DNA of 64,000 nt. Origin: an uncultured Akkermansia sp. (lineage in GTDB: Bacteria > Verrucomicrobiota > Verrucomicrobiia > Verrucomicrobiales > Akkermansiaceae). Made by a program: the position numbers and the translations under genes. The notes beneath the pieces were generated by a model. That model ran no database searches. It saw only the letters and a list, made by a program, of their open reading frames with translations, and was not told the origin of the DNA. Below are positions 25,705 to 34,664 of the stretch, one piece after another. Within the stretch, counting starts at the first letter, position 1, and every line of letters begins with the position of its first letter. The DNA is taken from the NCBI GenBank assembly GCA_947629715.1, contig CANRET010000002.1:29357-93356 (forward strand), written 5' to 3'.

Positions 25705-27108
25705 CTATCTCCAGCCGCCGCCAAGCTGCGTGTACAGGGTGGGTACACAGGCGGCGTACTGGTAGCGGTATGCAGCCAGTTGCTTTTGAGCCGGGAAGAG
25801 AAGGAGCTGCGCCTGCAGCACTTCGTAGTAGGCGGCCGCGCCTTCCTTATACCGGGCCATGGAAAGCTGCACGCTCTCGGAATAGGCTTCAACAGCTTGC
25901 TCCTGCTTGTTCATGACTTCCACAAGTTTCTCGCGTGAGGTGAGTGTGGTGGATATTTCAGCCATGGCATTGAGTACTGTCTGTTCGTAGTCCGCCTTGG
26001 CCGCGAGGAAGGCCTCGCGCTTGGCGCGCGTGTTGGCGCGCAGCTGACCGCCTTGGAAAATCGGCCCGGTGAGCGATGCTCCGATGCCCCAGCCGGAGCG
26101 GTGGGGAATGATGGCGTGGCGCAAGTCGGCGGAGGCGTAACCGCCGGCGGCTGTAAGACTGATAGAGGGGAAGTAGCTGGCAATGGCCACGCCTATGTCG
26201 GCGTTAGCCGCGCGCAGTTCCTGCTCTTTGACGCGGATATCCGGTCGGCGCGCCAGCACATCGGCGGGGATGCCTGCGGCGACCTTGCTCGCGTCCGCAA
26301 AGGCTTTCAGGTCGCTGCTGCGGGCGATGTGTCCGGGCATGCGTCCCGCCAGCGTGCTGAGCGTATTTTCCAGCTCGGCAATCTGCATTTGCAGCGCCGG
26401 TATCTCGGCCTCGGCCGCTGCCAGGGCAGCTTGGGCAGACGCCGTCTGCAACTTGTCCGCAATGCCTGCTTCGAGTTGATTTTGGAAGAGATGCAGGGAT
26501 TCGCGATAGCTTTCCACGGAGGCATGGGCGATGCGAAGCTGTTCGTCGAGCATCATAAGCTGCAGGTAACCGCAAGCCGCTTGGCGCAAGAGAGAGACTC
26601 TCATGTTGTTGAGTTCCTCTTGGGCGACCTGAGCTGAAGCGGCGGCGCTTTCAACCCCTTTGCGGGTTTTGCCCCACAGATCCAGCTCCCAGGAAGCCGC
26701 CAGAGCAGCTGAGCCGGGGTTGGAAGTCAACCCGCCGGTTTGGGCGATCGCTGCGCCGCCCTGCTGATTCATGCCTTTGGAAGAGGAGGCGCTGTAGCCG
26801 ATCCAGGGGAAGAGCGGGGCGCGGGCGATCGTGACGTATTGGCGTGCCTCTTCAACGTGGTGCTGCAAGGATGCCAGGCTGCGGTTGGCGTTGAAGACAT
26901 CGGTAAGCAGCGCGGTCAATTTCCCGTCCCTGAGCACGGATTGCCACGGTAAGTCTGCCATGTTGCCCTGACCAAAGCTCTTGCCTCGGAACACCGCCGG
27001 CGTCTCCATCTTCGGCTTGCGCCACGCGGGACCGAAAGAACAGCACGCCGCGGTGAAAGCCACTGCGCTGAGCAGCGCCAATGCCGTCATTCTCTTCATA
27101 GTCGTCAT
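25705..27108 (-). CDS. Outer-membrane efflux lipoprotein (NodT/OprM family)
   Basis: TolC-like outer-membrane channel of the tripartite pump. ATG 27108 is favoured by an AAGG at 27116-27119, 7 nt upstream; ATG 27114 and 27099 are alternatives. The signal ends with a lipobox cysteine (LLSAVAFTAAC), then CSFGPAWRKP, typical of NodT proteins. Two OEP repeats are visible, each with long helices (AARQYVTIARAPLFPW and DIGVAIASYFPSISL regions), and RRPDIRVKEQELRAANADIG is the family hallmark. Encoded 32 nt after the RND transporter. Confidence 0.92.
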   Translation of the reverse strand: MTTMKRMTALALLSAVAFTAACCSFGPAWRKPKMETPAVFRGKSFGQGNMADLPWQSVLRDGKLTALLTDVFNANRSLASLQHHVEEARQYVTIARAPLFPWIGYSASSSKGMNQQGGAAIAQTGGLTSNPGSAALAASWELDLWGKTRKGVESAAASAQVAQEELNNMRVSLLRQAACGYLQLMMLDEQLRIAHASVESYRESLHLFQNQLEAGIADKLQTASAQAALAAAEAEIPALQMQIAELENTLSTLAGRMPGHIARSSDLKAFADASKVAAGIPADVLARRPDIRVKEQELRAANADIGVAIASYFPSISLTAAGGYASADLRHAIIPHRSGWGIGASLTGPIFQGGQLRANTRAKREAFLAAKADYEQTVLNAMAEISTTLTSREKLVEVMNKQEQAVEAYSESVQLSMARYKEGAAAYYEVLQAQLLLFPAQKQLAAYRYQYAACVPTLYTQLGGGWR

Positions 27109-27140
27109 AATCATACCTTGTCGTTTAAAATGTTGCAAGC

Positions 27141-30100
27141 TCAATTTTCATCGTTGCCATGGGCGGCGAGATACTCTCGGGCCTCCACCTCATCGGGATC
27201 TTCTCTCAATTCATGCAGTTTGAACTTGAGACGGAAGAGGCGCATCACAAATACGTACGAGCAGGGAATCAGGAAGACGCCCACCAGCGTGGCCACTGTC
27301 ATGCCGATCACCACCACCACGCCGATGGAATTGCGCGCCAGCGCGCCTGATCCGCTGGACAGAATGAGCGGGATGCAGCCCAGAATGAAGGCGAGCGACG
27401 TCATGAGAATGGGACGCAGACGCAAACGAGCCGCAGCCAACGTGGATTCCATGAGCGTCTTGCCTCGCTCCATCTCCAGATTGGCAAACTCGACAATCAG
27501 AATGGCGTTCTTGGCCGCCAACCCCACGAGCATCACCAGCCCGACCTGCGCGTACAGATTGAGCTCCAGCCCCCAGAACCACAGCCCCGCGTACGCGCCC
27601 AGCACCGCGATCGGCACCGTCATGAAGACGGATATGGGCAACGGCCATTTTTCGTAGAGCGCCACCAGGATGAGGAACGCAAAGAGGCCGGACATGATGA
27701 AGATGGCGCCCAGGCCGGTGCTGTTGCGCACCTTGTTTTCCTGAAAACTCATATCCTGGTAATCGAAGCCCACCTTGGAGGGATCCATCGTCTGGGCATA
27801 CACCTGCTCCATGGCGTCCATAAGCTGCTGGGTCGAATAGCCGGGCTTGGGCATCACGTTGATTTTAGCGGCGTTGTAACCCTGATGGTGCATCACGAAT
27901 TCCGTCTCCGCAATATCCTTGACGTTCACCAGCACCGAGAGCGGCACCCGCTTGCCCTCTGCGTTGGTCACGAAAAAGCCGTCCATTTGATCCAGACTGG
28001 TGCGGTCGGCCCCCTGAGCCTGAATGTACACCTGCCATTGCTGGCCGAAGGCGTTGAAGAAGTTCACGAAGGAAGAGCCGTAGTAGGCTGCCAGCACGCC
28101 GTTGGCCGCGCTGATGTCCACCTTGTAGTACTGGCATTTTTCTCGGTCGAGTTCCAGGTACTTTTGGGGCGTGTCAGCCATCATCATGTCCATGCACATG
28201 CCTACCTCCGGCCGTTGCCGAGCTGCCTGCTCAAAGGCTTTCACACGTTCGTAGAGGAAGGGAACGCCTTGCCCTTCCAAATCGGTGAGCACCATCGCCA
28301 CGCCATTCGCCGTGCCCACGCCGGGGATAGCCGGCGGCACAAGCACCATGGCTGTGCCGTCCAGTCCGGCTTGCTGCACTTTAGCCATGAGTCTCTGCTG
28401 AATCTGCTGGGCGGTTTCCGGACGCTCGCTCCAATCCTTGAGTTCGACGAAAGCAATGCAGGCGCCCGGCGTTTGCACCATGTTCAGAATGTTAATGCCC
28501 ACCACGGAGGTGAGGTTTTTCACCACCGAAGGGTCGTATAACGCCGCCTCCAGCTTTTTATTCTGTTCCATGGCCACTTGCAGGGAGGTCTCGGGCTTCA
28601 TGACAAGCGCGGCCATGAGGAAGCCCTGGTCTTCGTCCGGCAGGAAAGCGCCCGGTACACGCTCTGCCACCGGCTTGATGGCAAACCAGAAGAGCGCCAA
28701 CAGCGGCATGGAGATGATGAGCTTGCGCGCCAACCCGCCGCAAATGCGCGTGTAGATGTTGGCCGTGCCGTTGTAGCACTTGTTGAAGAGGCGATGCAGC
28801 GGCGCGAAGATGCTCCTGTTTTGCGAACTCGGCTTGAGAAGCAGAGCGCACAGAGCCGGGGAAAGAGTGAGCGCGTTGAATGCCGATATCAGCATTGAAA
28901 TCGCAATGGTGATGGCAAACTGCTTGAATAGCGTGCCTGTGATGCCCTTCAGCATCAGCGAGGGCAGGAACACCGCTGCAAGCACCAACGCGATGGCTAT
29001 CACCGGCCCGCTCACTTCCTGCATGGCGGCAAAAGCGGCTACGCGCGGTTTGAGTCCCTTGTCGATATGGTGCTGCACGGCCTCCACCACAACGATGGCG
29101 TCATCCACGACCAGACCGATTGCGAGGACCATGCCCAGCAGGGAAATCGTGTTGAGCGTGAACCCGAGCAACGGGAACACGCAGAAAGTTGAAATGAGCG
29201 ATACCGGCACCGCAATGAGCGGTATGAGCGTGGCACGCCAATTTTGCAGGAACATATACACCACCAACGCCACCAGGATGATCGCTTCCATGAAGGTGTG
29301 GCGTATCTCATTGATGGAGTAGCGCACGGAAGTCGTGGTGTCCAGCGCCACGGAACCGCTCACACCCTGAGGCATGGTGGCCGTTTTCTTCTCCAGCAGT
29401 TTGGTCACGCGATCCACGGTGTCGATGGCGTTGGATCCCGGCGATTGGAAAATCACGACGGAAGCCGCCACCTGGCCGTTGCGTCGCCCCGTAGCCGAGT
29501 AGTTCTCCGAGCCGAGCTCAATCGTTGAGATGTCCTTCAAATAGACAATTTGGTCGGCCTGCTGGCGCACGATAATTTCTTCGAACTGTCTGGGATCGGT
29601 GAGCCGTCCCTGGGTTCGCACGGTGATGGTTTTCTCCTGACCGTCGGGTACGGGATCCGCGCCGATTTTACCGCCGGGATTGGTCATGTTCTGCTTGGAA
29701 ATAGCGGCGCGCACTTCATCCAGCGAGATGTTGAAGTGGCTCATCTTTACCGTATCCAGCCAAATGCGGATGGCGTAACGCCCCGCGCCGTACACGGCCA
29801 CTTCGCCCACACCTTCCACACGCTTGATTTCATCCACCAACTTCACTTGCGCATAATTCGCCAAATCCACGGAGTTGTAACTCCCATCCGGCGAGGTGAG
29901 CCCGTAGAGCATAAGTGGCAGTCCCGGCTGCTGGCGTATCGTGATCCCGGAGTTCATGACCTCGCTCGGCATTTGCGATTGAGCCTGGCCGTAGCGCATG
30001 TTCACGAGCATCTGGTCCAAATCCGTGTCCGAATCCGGCTCAAAGACGACCATGAGGTTGTACACGCCATTGTTGGACGACACAGAGGTCATGTAATCCA

Positions 30101-30323
30101 TGTGCTGCACGCCGTTCACCTGGCGTTCCAACGGGGTTCCCACAGAATCGGCCACGGATTGGGCGTCCGCGCCGGGGAACATTGTTTGCAGCTGGATGAT
30201 GCGCGGCGTTATCTCCGGGTACTGCGAAATGGGCAAGTTCAGATAGCACACGATTCCCAGCAGTGTGGTGACCACTGCTATCACCGTGGCAATCACCGGG
30301 TGTTTGATGAAGTAGGCGCTCAT
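27141..30323 (-). CDS. RND (HAE1/AcrB-type) multidrug efflux transporter
   Basis: Inner-membrane proton-driven drug exporter of 1060 residues, a normal AcrB length. It starts MSAYFIKHPVIATVIAVVTTLLGI with the ISQYPEI segment, and TM4 carries the proton-relay aspartate pair (GLVVDDAIVVVEA). Porter and docking-domain segments such as YGAGRYAIRIWLD and QGYNAAKINVMPKPGYS are present, and the second half repeats the fold (VGLAAKNAILIVEFA). It lies 6 nt downstream of the membrane-fusion gene and forms a pump with its neighbours. Confidence 0.96.
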   Translation of the reverse strand: MSAYFIKHPVIATVIAVVTTLLGIVCYLNLPISQYPEITPRIIQLQTMFPGADAQSVADSVGTPLERQVNGVQHMDYMTSVSSNNGVYNLMVVFEPDSDTDLDQMLVNMRYGQAQSQMPSEVMNSGITIRQQPGLPLMLYGLTSPDGSYNSVDLANYAQVKLVDEIKRVEGVGEVAVYGAGRYAIRIWLDTVKMSHFNISLDEVRAAISKQNMTNPGGKIGADPVPDGQEKTITVRTQGRLTDPRQFEEIIVRQQADQIVYLKDISTIELGSENYSATGRRNGQVAASVVIFQSPGSNAIDTVDRVTKLLEKKTATMPQGVSGSVALDTTTSVRYSINEIRHTFMEAIILVALVVYMFLQNWRATLIPLIAVPVSLISTFCVFPLLGFTLNTISLLGMVLAIGLVVDDAIVVVEAVQHHIDKGLKPRVAAFAAMQEVSGPVIAIALVLAAVFLPSLMLKGITGTLFKQFAITIAISMLISAFNALTLSPALCALLLKPSSQNRSIFAPLHRLFNKCYNGTANIYTRICGGLARKLIISMPLLALFWFAIKPVAERVPGAFLPDEDQGFLMAALVMKPETSLQVAMEQNKKLEAALYDPSVVKNLTSVVGINILNMVQTPGACIAFVELKDWSERPETAQQIQQRLMAKVQQAGLDGTAMVLVPPAIPGVGTANGVAMVLTDLEGQGVPFLYERVKAFEQAARQRPEVGMCMDMMMADTPQKYLELDREKCQYYKVDISAANGVLAAYYGSSFVNFFNAFGQQWQVYIQAQGADRTSLDQMDGFFVTNAEGKRVPLSVLVNVKDIAETEFVMHHQGYNAAKINVMPKPGYSTQQLMDAMEQVYAQTMDPSKVGFDYQDMSFQENKVRNSTGLGAIFIMSGLFAFLILVALYEKWPLPISVFMTVPIAVLGAYAGLWFWGLELNLYAQVGLVMLVGLAAKNAILIVEFANLEMERGKTLMESTLAAARLRLRPILMTSLAFILGCIPLILSSGSGALARNSIGVVVVIGMTVATLVGVFLIPCSYVFVMRLFRLKFKLHELREDPDEVEAREYLAAHGNDEN

Positions 30324-30329
30324 GGCTTC

Positions 30330-31709
30330 TTATTGCTTGGCGGTGACGGAAGGTGTGGTGGACACGGGATGCGTGTAGATAAAGGGGTGCGGATTCACCG
30401 TGCCAAATCCCTCTTTGGCGCCGGCTGCGCGCATTCCCATGTTGGCCTGCGCGTAGATGGCCGCCATCTGTCCGCCCTCCACGATGACCTGCACGTCTTT
30501 CGGGTTGTCGAATCCGAGATCCTTGAGGCTTTCTTCGAGAGGCTTCACCCGCCCCGTGATGATCTGCATGAGCATGGGCGTCGTCTTGCCGTCGCCATTG
30601 GGCATTTCCAGGGTTACTTCTTCGCCGCATGTTACATCGATGCCGTACGGCGCATTGTCCTTGCCTACCACGTAGATGAAGCGGTGGTTCATGGAGGAGA
30701 CAAGCGCGCGGCTGGGCACCAGCAAGGCATTCTTCTCCACTCCGGTTTTCGCCTTCACCCGCACGGCCGCGCCGCTGCGCAGTTTCAGATCCGGGTTGGG
30801 AATGTGTCCCACAAAGTTGACGGTGCCGGTGGAGCTGTTGACGTAGCTGTCCACCGCCACGACCTTGCCTTCGCGGTCATACACCGTGCCGTCCTCCAGG
30901 ACTACTTTGAAATTTTTCACCGGCGACACCATCCCCTCATCCGGATTGTAGGTGGGCGCCAGCAGCTTGGTGAGGATCTGTTTGCCCGGCACTACAAAAT
31001 CCACGCGTATGGGATCAATGGAAGACATGGTGGTGAGCGTTGCTCCGCCCGAGACAATCAGATCCCCAACGCTCACATTGGCCTTGGAGGCGACTCCCGT
31101 GAAGGGGGCTCGAATCGTGCAGCGTTTCAGGTTGATGCGTGCAATTTCCTGCTGAGCTATGGCTTGCTGTTCAGCTGCTTTTGCCAATGCCAGCGCTGCC
31201 TGGGTGCGGCGGTGCGCATGCAAAGCGTCCGTGTAGTTTTTCTCGGAGACCGAGCCACTGTCCACCAGCTTGCTGTAACGTTCCACATCCTTGGCGGCCT
31301 GGTCGTCTGCGGCCAAAGCCTGCTCCACACTTGCCTTGGATACTGCCACGGCGGCATCCGCCTGCGACAACGCCGCCTTGTAGCTCTCCGGGTCAATCTC
31401 AAAAAGCACCTCCCCCTCCTTGCACAGCGTGCCGTCCCAGTACACCTGGTTGAGGAGTTTTCCCGTCACTTCAGGCTTGATGCTTGCTTCCTGCACGCCG
31501 CGCAGGTGACCGAACCAGGTGCTGTACATCTCCACATCCTGCTGCTGCAGGTTCATGACGCTCACGGAGAGCGGCGCCATCCGGCGCGTTTCCGCCGCAG
31601 ACTTCTGCTCCCGATTGCCGTCTTTGCACGCATTCAGCCCAACGCTCGCCAGACTCGCGCACAGCATCCATGTCATTATTTTTCCTGTTTTCATAGAGTG
31701 TTCGTTCAT
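30330..31709 (-). CDS. RND efflux periplasmic adaptor (membrane fusion) lipoprotein
   Basis: 459-residue HlyD/AcrA-type adaptor linking the transporter to the outer-membrane channel. ATG 31709 overlaps the marR stop by 4 nt (ATGA); ATG 31694 is an alternative. The signal peptide ends in LASVGLNAC, a lipobox. Lipoyl/hairpin region: IKPEVTGKLLNQVYWDGTLCKEGEVLFEIDP, then a long alpha-helical hairpin (ALSQADAAVAVSKASVEQA ... QQEIARINLKRC) and TIRAPFTGVAS, followed by the beta-barrel domain. A His/Pro/Thr-rich C-terminal tail is slightly longer than usual. Confidence 0.93.
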   Translation of the reverse strand: MNEHSMKTGKIMTWMLCASLASVGLNACKDGNREQKSAAETRRMAPLSVSVMNLQQQDVEMYSTWFGHLRGVQEASIKPEVTGKLLNQVYWDGTLCKEGEVLFEIDPESYKAALSQADAAVAVSKASVEQALAADDQAAKDVERYSKLVDSGSVSEKNYTDALHAHRRTQAALALAKAAEQQAIAQQEIARINLKRCTIRAPFTGVASKANVSVGDLIVSGGATLTTMSSIDPIRVDFVVPGKQILTKLLAPTYNPDEGMVSPVKNFKVVLEDGTVYDREGKVVAVDSYVNSSTGTVNFVGHIPNPDLKLRSGAAVRVKAKTGVEKNALLVPSRALVSSMNHRFIYVVGKDNAPYGIDVTCGEEVTLEMPNGDGKTTPMLMQIITGRVKPLEESLKDLGFDNPKDVQVIVEGGQMAAIYAQANMGMRAAGAKEGFGTVNPHPFIYTHPVSTTPSVTAKQ

Positions 31710-32134
31710 GAAATGTTGTCGTACATTTTTTCCAGACAGACGTGCATTTCCCGTCGCTGTTTTCTTGTAAGCCCGTGCATCACTTGCTCCTCCAACTCCT
31801 GCAACAGGGCGCTCACCCTTGCGTGATCCTTCCGTACCGTCTCTGTGAGATACACGTTTTTCACCCGCCTGTCCTGACTGTCAAAAGCCGTATGCACATA
31901 CCCCTTGGCTTCCAGCCTCTCGAGCAATCCCTTCATCGTCGCATGGCTCACCCCCATGTACTTCTCCAGTTCCCCCTGCGTCACCGGTCGTCCGCTGTGC
32001 TTTTTGGCATACATGAGCACGCGCCCTTGCGCCGCCGTCACAGGACACTCCGCGCGTGCGGCGAACAGAGTCGCTGCCCTGTCCGTAATCATCTTCATGA
32101 TAAACAACACGCTCGGCGTCTCGCCCTGTTCCAT
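31706..32134 (-). CDS. MarR-family transcriptional regulator of the efflux operon
   Basis: 142 residues from ATG 32134 (MEQGETPSVLFIMKMI). Winged helix-turn-helix: VTAAQGRVLMYAKKHSGRPVTQGELEKYMGVSHATMKGLLERLEAKGYVHTAFDSQDRRVKNVYLTE, with the DxRxxxxxLT wing typical of MarR. It is the first gene of marR-MFP-RND-OMF, so it most likely represses its own operon and releases on binding a pump substrate (inference). A perfect 7-bp inverted repeat overlaps the -35 of the promoter. Confidence 0.9.
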   Translation of the reverse strand: MEQGETPSVLFIMKMITDRAATLFAARAECPVTAAQGRVLMYAKKHSGRPVTQGELEKYMGVSHATMKGLLERLEAKGYVHTAFDSQDRRVKNVYLTETVRKDHARVSALLQELEEQVMHGLTRKQRREMHVCLEKMYDNIS

Positions 32135-32165
32135 AAATGAAGTATGCTTCCTATTTTTCGGGCGG

Positions 32166-32193
32166 ATAATACGCCGATTTATTCGGATGTCAA
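32166..32193 (-). promoter_or_regulatory. Predicted promoter of the marR-efflux operon
   Basis: Minus strand: consensus -35 TTGACA (32188-32193), 16-bp spacer, -10 TATTAT (32166-32171). The leader to the marR ATG is about 25 nt. Confidence 0.6.
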
Positions 32194-32207
32194 GTTTGAA
32201 TTGACAT
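32187..32207. promoter_or_regulatory. Palindromic candidate MarR operator
   Basis: ATGTCAA-N7-TTGACAT is a perfect inverted repeat with 7-bp arms. It includes the whole -35 box of the efflux promoter, so a bound dimer would block RNA polymerase. Size and position fit MarR autoregulation; binding is inferred. Confidence 0.5.
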
Positions 32208-32393
32208 AAAGTTTCGTTTTCACTCGTGTCCCAACAGAAGCGCGCCCTGTCGCCGAGGTCGGGAATTGACCAAAACCATGAGGCGAAATCACTGCCACCG
32301 CCGCCCCATCGGCGGTTCGCCCCTGTCGGGACAACGCATGCACGTTGTAAATCGTAAATAGGCAAACGCGTTTTCTCATGCGCCTGCCCCGGT

Positions 32394-32547
32394 GGTTGCA
32401 TCCATCCAAAATAAGGGCACGTTGAAAAAAGTTGAATTTTGCGTCAAATTTGCCCCAAATTCAACGCAAATTCAACATGCTGTCTCTGCTATCTATTGAT
32501 AATCTGGCTATTCAACCATGCGAAATTCTGCGTCAATTCCCTTGACA
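32394..32547 (+). repeat. 154-bp direct repeat, copy 1 (upstream of the AlbA_2 gene)
   Basis: Matches 34328-34481 with only two mismatches and no indels. Its first bases read as the last codons GGCIHPK-stop (stop 32412-32414), the same C-terminal end as the AlbA_2 gene in copy 2, so copy 1 looks like the leftover tail of a second gene copy. It ends exactly with the TTGACA used as the -35 of the AlbA_2 gene. Inside are GTTGAATTT/AAATTCAAC-type inverted repeats and recurrent GCGTCAA motifs. Confidence 0.9.
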
Positions 32548-32570
32548 GCATCCCCTCAGAGTGATACAGT
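32542..32570 (+). promoter_or_regulatory. Predicted promoter of the AlbA_2 gene
   Basis: -35 TTGACA (32542-32547, last bases of the direct repeat), 17-bp spacer, -10 TACAGT (32565-32570). Transcription would start near 32577, two bases before ATG 32579. Confidence 0.5.
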
Positions 32571-32578
32571 ATGAGCTG

Positions 32579-34348
32579 ATGAAGGAGGAAACGACATTGG
32601 AGCACATCCTCTCCAAGCTGCTCACAGCGGGAGAAAATGAGGTGATAGAGTTCAAGGAAGCCCATAAAGGGAAAGGACCGGACTTTATCGGAAAGTATGT
32701 GTCGGCTCTGAGCAACGAAGCGAATTTACGTGGGGTGGATTTCGGCTGGCTTTGTTTTGGCGTGGCGGACAAGCCAAAGGGAAACACGAGCTCGCGTCTG
32801 GTCGGCACTCATGCGATCATCGACCAAAACCTGAAGTACGAGATATCTCGGAATACGACCAACAACCTCACGATTCGCGAGGTTCTGGAGGGGATTGTGG
32901 AGGGAAAGCGCATCCTGATCCTCAAGATACCGGCTGCGCCGCGCGGCATGCCCATCGCTTGGGACGGCAAATTCTACGGAAGAAACGGTGATAGTCTGAC
33001 CACACTATCGACTGATAAATATGATGAAATACGGAGGCAAAGCGGGATATACGATTGGTCTTCCGAAATATGCCCTCAGGCAAGCTTGGCGGATCTCGAT
33101 GAGAGAGCCCTCGCTCTCATGCGCGAAAAATACGCCATCAAACAACGCAACGAGGACTTCCAAACCCTGCCGCCGGAAAACATGCTCAGCGATCTCGACC
33201 TCATGCGCAACGGGGGCATCACCAACGCCGCAGTGATTTTAGCGGGCAGGAAAGAGTTCATCCAACAACACTACCCCAACGCGGCTATCCGCCTCGAGTA
33301 CAGGGAAAGCGAAGCCGATATCGCCTTCCTCAACCGAATCGCTTACGAAGAGGCCTTCTTCCTCTCCATCGACAAACTCTGGCACGATATCAACATCCGC
33401 AACATCAGCATCCCGATTTCTGACGGTCCCTACATTTTTCAGGTCCACTCGTTCAATGAGGCGGTCATGCGCGAGGCTATTTGCAACGCGGTCGCTCACC
33501 GGGATTACCGCATTGCCAGCGAAACTCTCATCAAGCAATATCCCCATAAAATCACCATAACGAATGCCGGAGGTTTCCCCCCGGGCGTTACAACGGACAA
33601 CCTGCTCACTGTTCCCAGCACACCTCGCAACCGGCTGCTTTCTGACGTCATGGCAAAGACAGGTCTGGTCGAACGCTCCGGTCAGGGCGTCGATAAAATC
33701 TACAGAAATACCCTCTCGGAAGGCAAGCCTGCCCCGGATTATGGAAACAGCAATTCCCAGATGGTGGAACTCGTCCTCTCAGCCGCTGTCGTCAACAAGC
33801 CTTTCGCCATCTTCATTGACGAAACGCAGCGTCGCCTCTCTCCCGAAAACAAAATGTCCGTCTTCGAGATCATCGCCCTCGATAAGGTGCGGGGTGAAGA
33901 ATATGATGAAGTGCCTCGCTCCATGCTCCAAAAACTCCTCAAAAAGGGCGTCATCGAAAAAAGCGGTGCCACGAAAGGGACGAGATATTATCTCGCAAAG
34001 CGCTATTTTGAACTCGCTAATGATGTCCCCGGCTACATGAACAAGCGAAAGGACTGGGATCCCTCCCTCTCCATCCCTCTTGTCAGTGTTTTCCTGAGCG
34101 AGCATGATGGCGCCAGGTTCAAAGATATTGAAAAAGCGTTCGATGGACATCTTTCTACCAAGCAGGTCAGAACTCTTCTCAGGAATCTTCTCCTTCAACA
34201 CGTGATTTTCACCAGTGGTAAATCCTCCGGCACGCGCTATCACCTCGCCCGAGAAAATCGCATCGCCGCAGATTTATACATGGATGCTCTGAAAATTGGC
34301 ATGTCTGTTCTGGAAAAACAGGCGAGCGGTTACATCCATCCAAAATAA
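32579..34348 (+). CDS. AlbA_2 (Schlafen-like) ATP-binding transcriptional regulator/helicase-like protein
   Basis: 589 residues. N-terminal AlbA_2 domain (E-x-E-V-I-EFKEAHKG ... ALSNEANLRGVDFGWLCFGV, about residues 15-60). Middle HATPase_c_4-like domain: NEAVMREAICNAVAHRDYR, ITITNAGGFPPGVT, RNRLLSDVMAKTGLVERSGQGVDKI. The C-terminal part has two winged-helix-like segments, each with KSGATKGTRYYLA / SGKSSGTRYHLA. Often annotated RecG-like. Start unresolved: ATG 32579 fits a leaderless mRNA, while AGGAGG at 32583-32588 lies 8 nt before an in-frame TTG at 32597. Flanked by 154-bp direct repeats and next to defence genes; the regulated target is unknown. Confidence 0.85.
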   Translation: MKEETTLEHILSKLLTAGENEVIEFKEAHKGKGPDFIGKYVSALSNEANLRGVDFGWLCFGVADKPKGNTSSRLVGTHAIIDQNLKYEISRNTTNNLTIREVLEGIVEGKRILILKIPAAPRGMPIAWDGKFYGRNGDSLTTLSTDKYDEIRRQSGIYDWSSEICPQASLADLDERALALMREKYAIKQRNEDFQTLPPENMLSDLDLMRNGGITNAAVILAGRKEFIQQHYPNAAIRLEYRESEADIAFLNRIAYEEAFFLSIDKLWHDINIRNISIPISDGPYIFQVHSFNEAVMREAICNAVAHRDYRIASETLIKQYPHKITITNAGGFPPGVTTDNLLTVPSTPRNRLLSDVMAKTGLVERSGQGVDKIYRNTLSEGKPAPDYGNSNSQMVELVLSAAVVNKPFAIFIDETQRRLSPENKMSVFEIIALDKVRGEEYDEVPRSMLQKLLKKGVIEKSGATKGTRYYLAKRYFELANDVPGYMNKRKDWDPSLSIPLVSVFLSEHDGARFKDIEKAFDGHLSTKQVRTLLRNLLLQHVIFTSGKSSGTRYHLARENRIAADLYMDALKIGMSVLEKQASGYIHPK

Positions 34349-34481
34349 GGCCACGTTGAAAAAAGTTGAATTTTGCGTCAAATTTGCCCCAAATTCAACG
34401 CAAATTCAACATGCTGTCTCTGCTATCTATTGATAATCTGGCTATTCAACCATGCGAAATTCTGCGTCAATTCCCTTGACA
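34328..34481 (+). repeat. 154-bp direct repeat, copy 2 (gene end and downstream DNA)
   Basis: Covers the last codons and stop (34346-34348) of the AlbA_2 gene and 133 bp downstream, ending in TTGACA. It is offset exactly 1934 bp from copy 1. Unlike copy 1, no good -10 box follows the TTGACA here. The following bases to 34664 hold no gene that I can support, apart from a GGCAGA/TCTGCC hairpin near 34614. Confidence 0.9.
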
Positions 34482-34664
34482 TATTTACCTGTGCTACACC
34501 TTTGCCGTCGGGACAAACGCATTTGAGAGAGGTCAATCAACGGAGAAATACTCTTATTGACTGATATCACCGTTTATACGCATCAAACATCGTGACAGCA
34601 ATCGCACTTGGGCAGACCCCGTTCTGCCACCGTTGTACCTCGTACATAGGCACCGCTGGGCGCC

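Noticed and set aside
29550..31826. Long plus-strand open frame (about 760 codons) opposite the efflux genes
   Set aside because: The minus-strand genes (RND transporter and adaptor) are unmistakable. The plus-strand translation is His/Arg/Val-rich with no family features.
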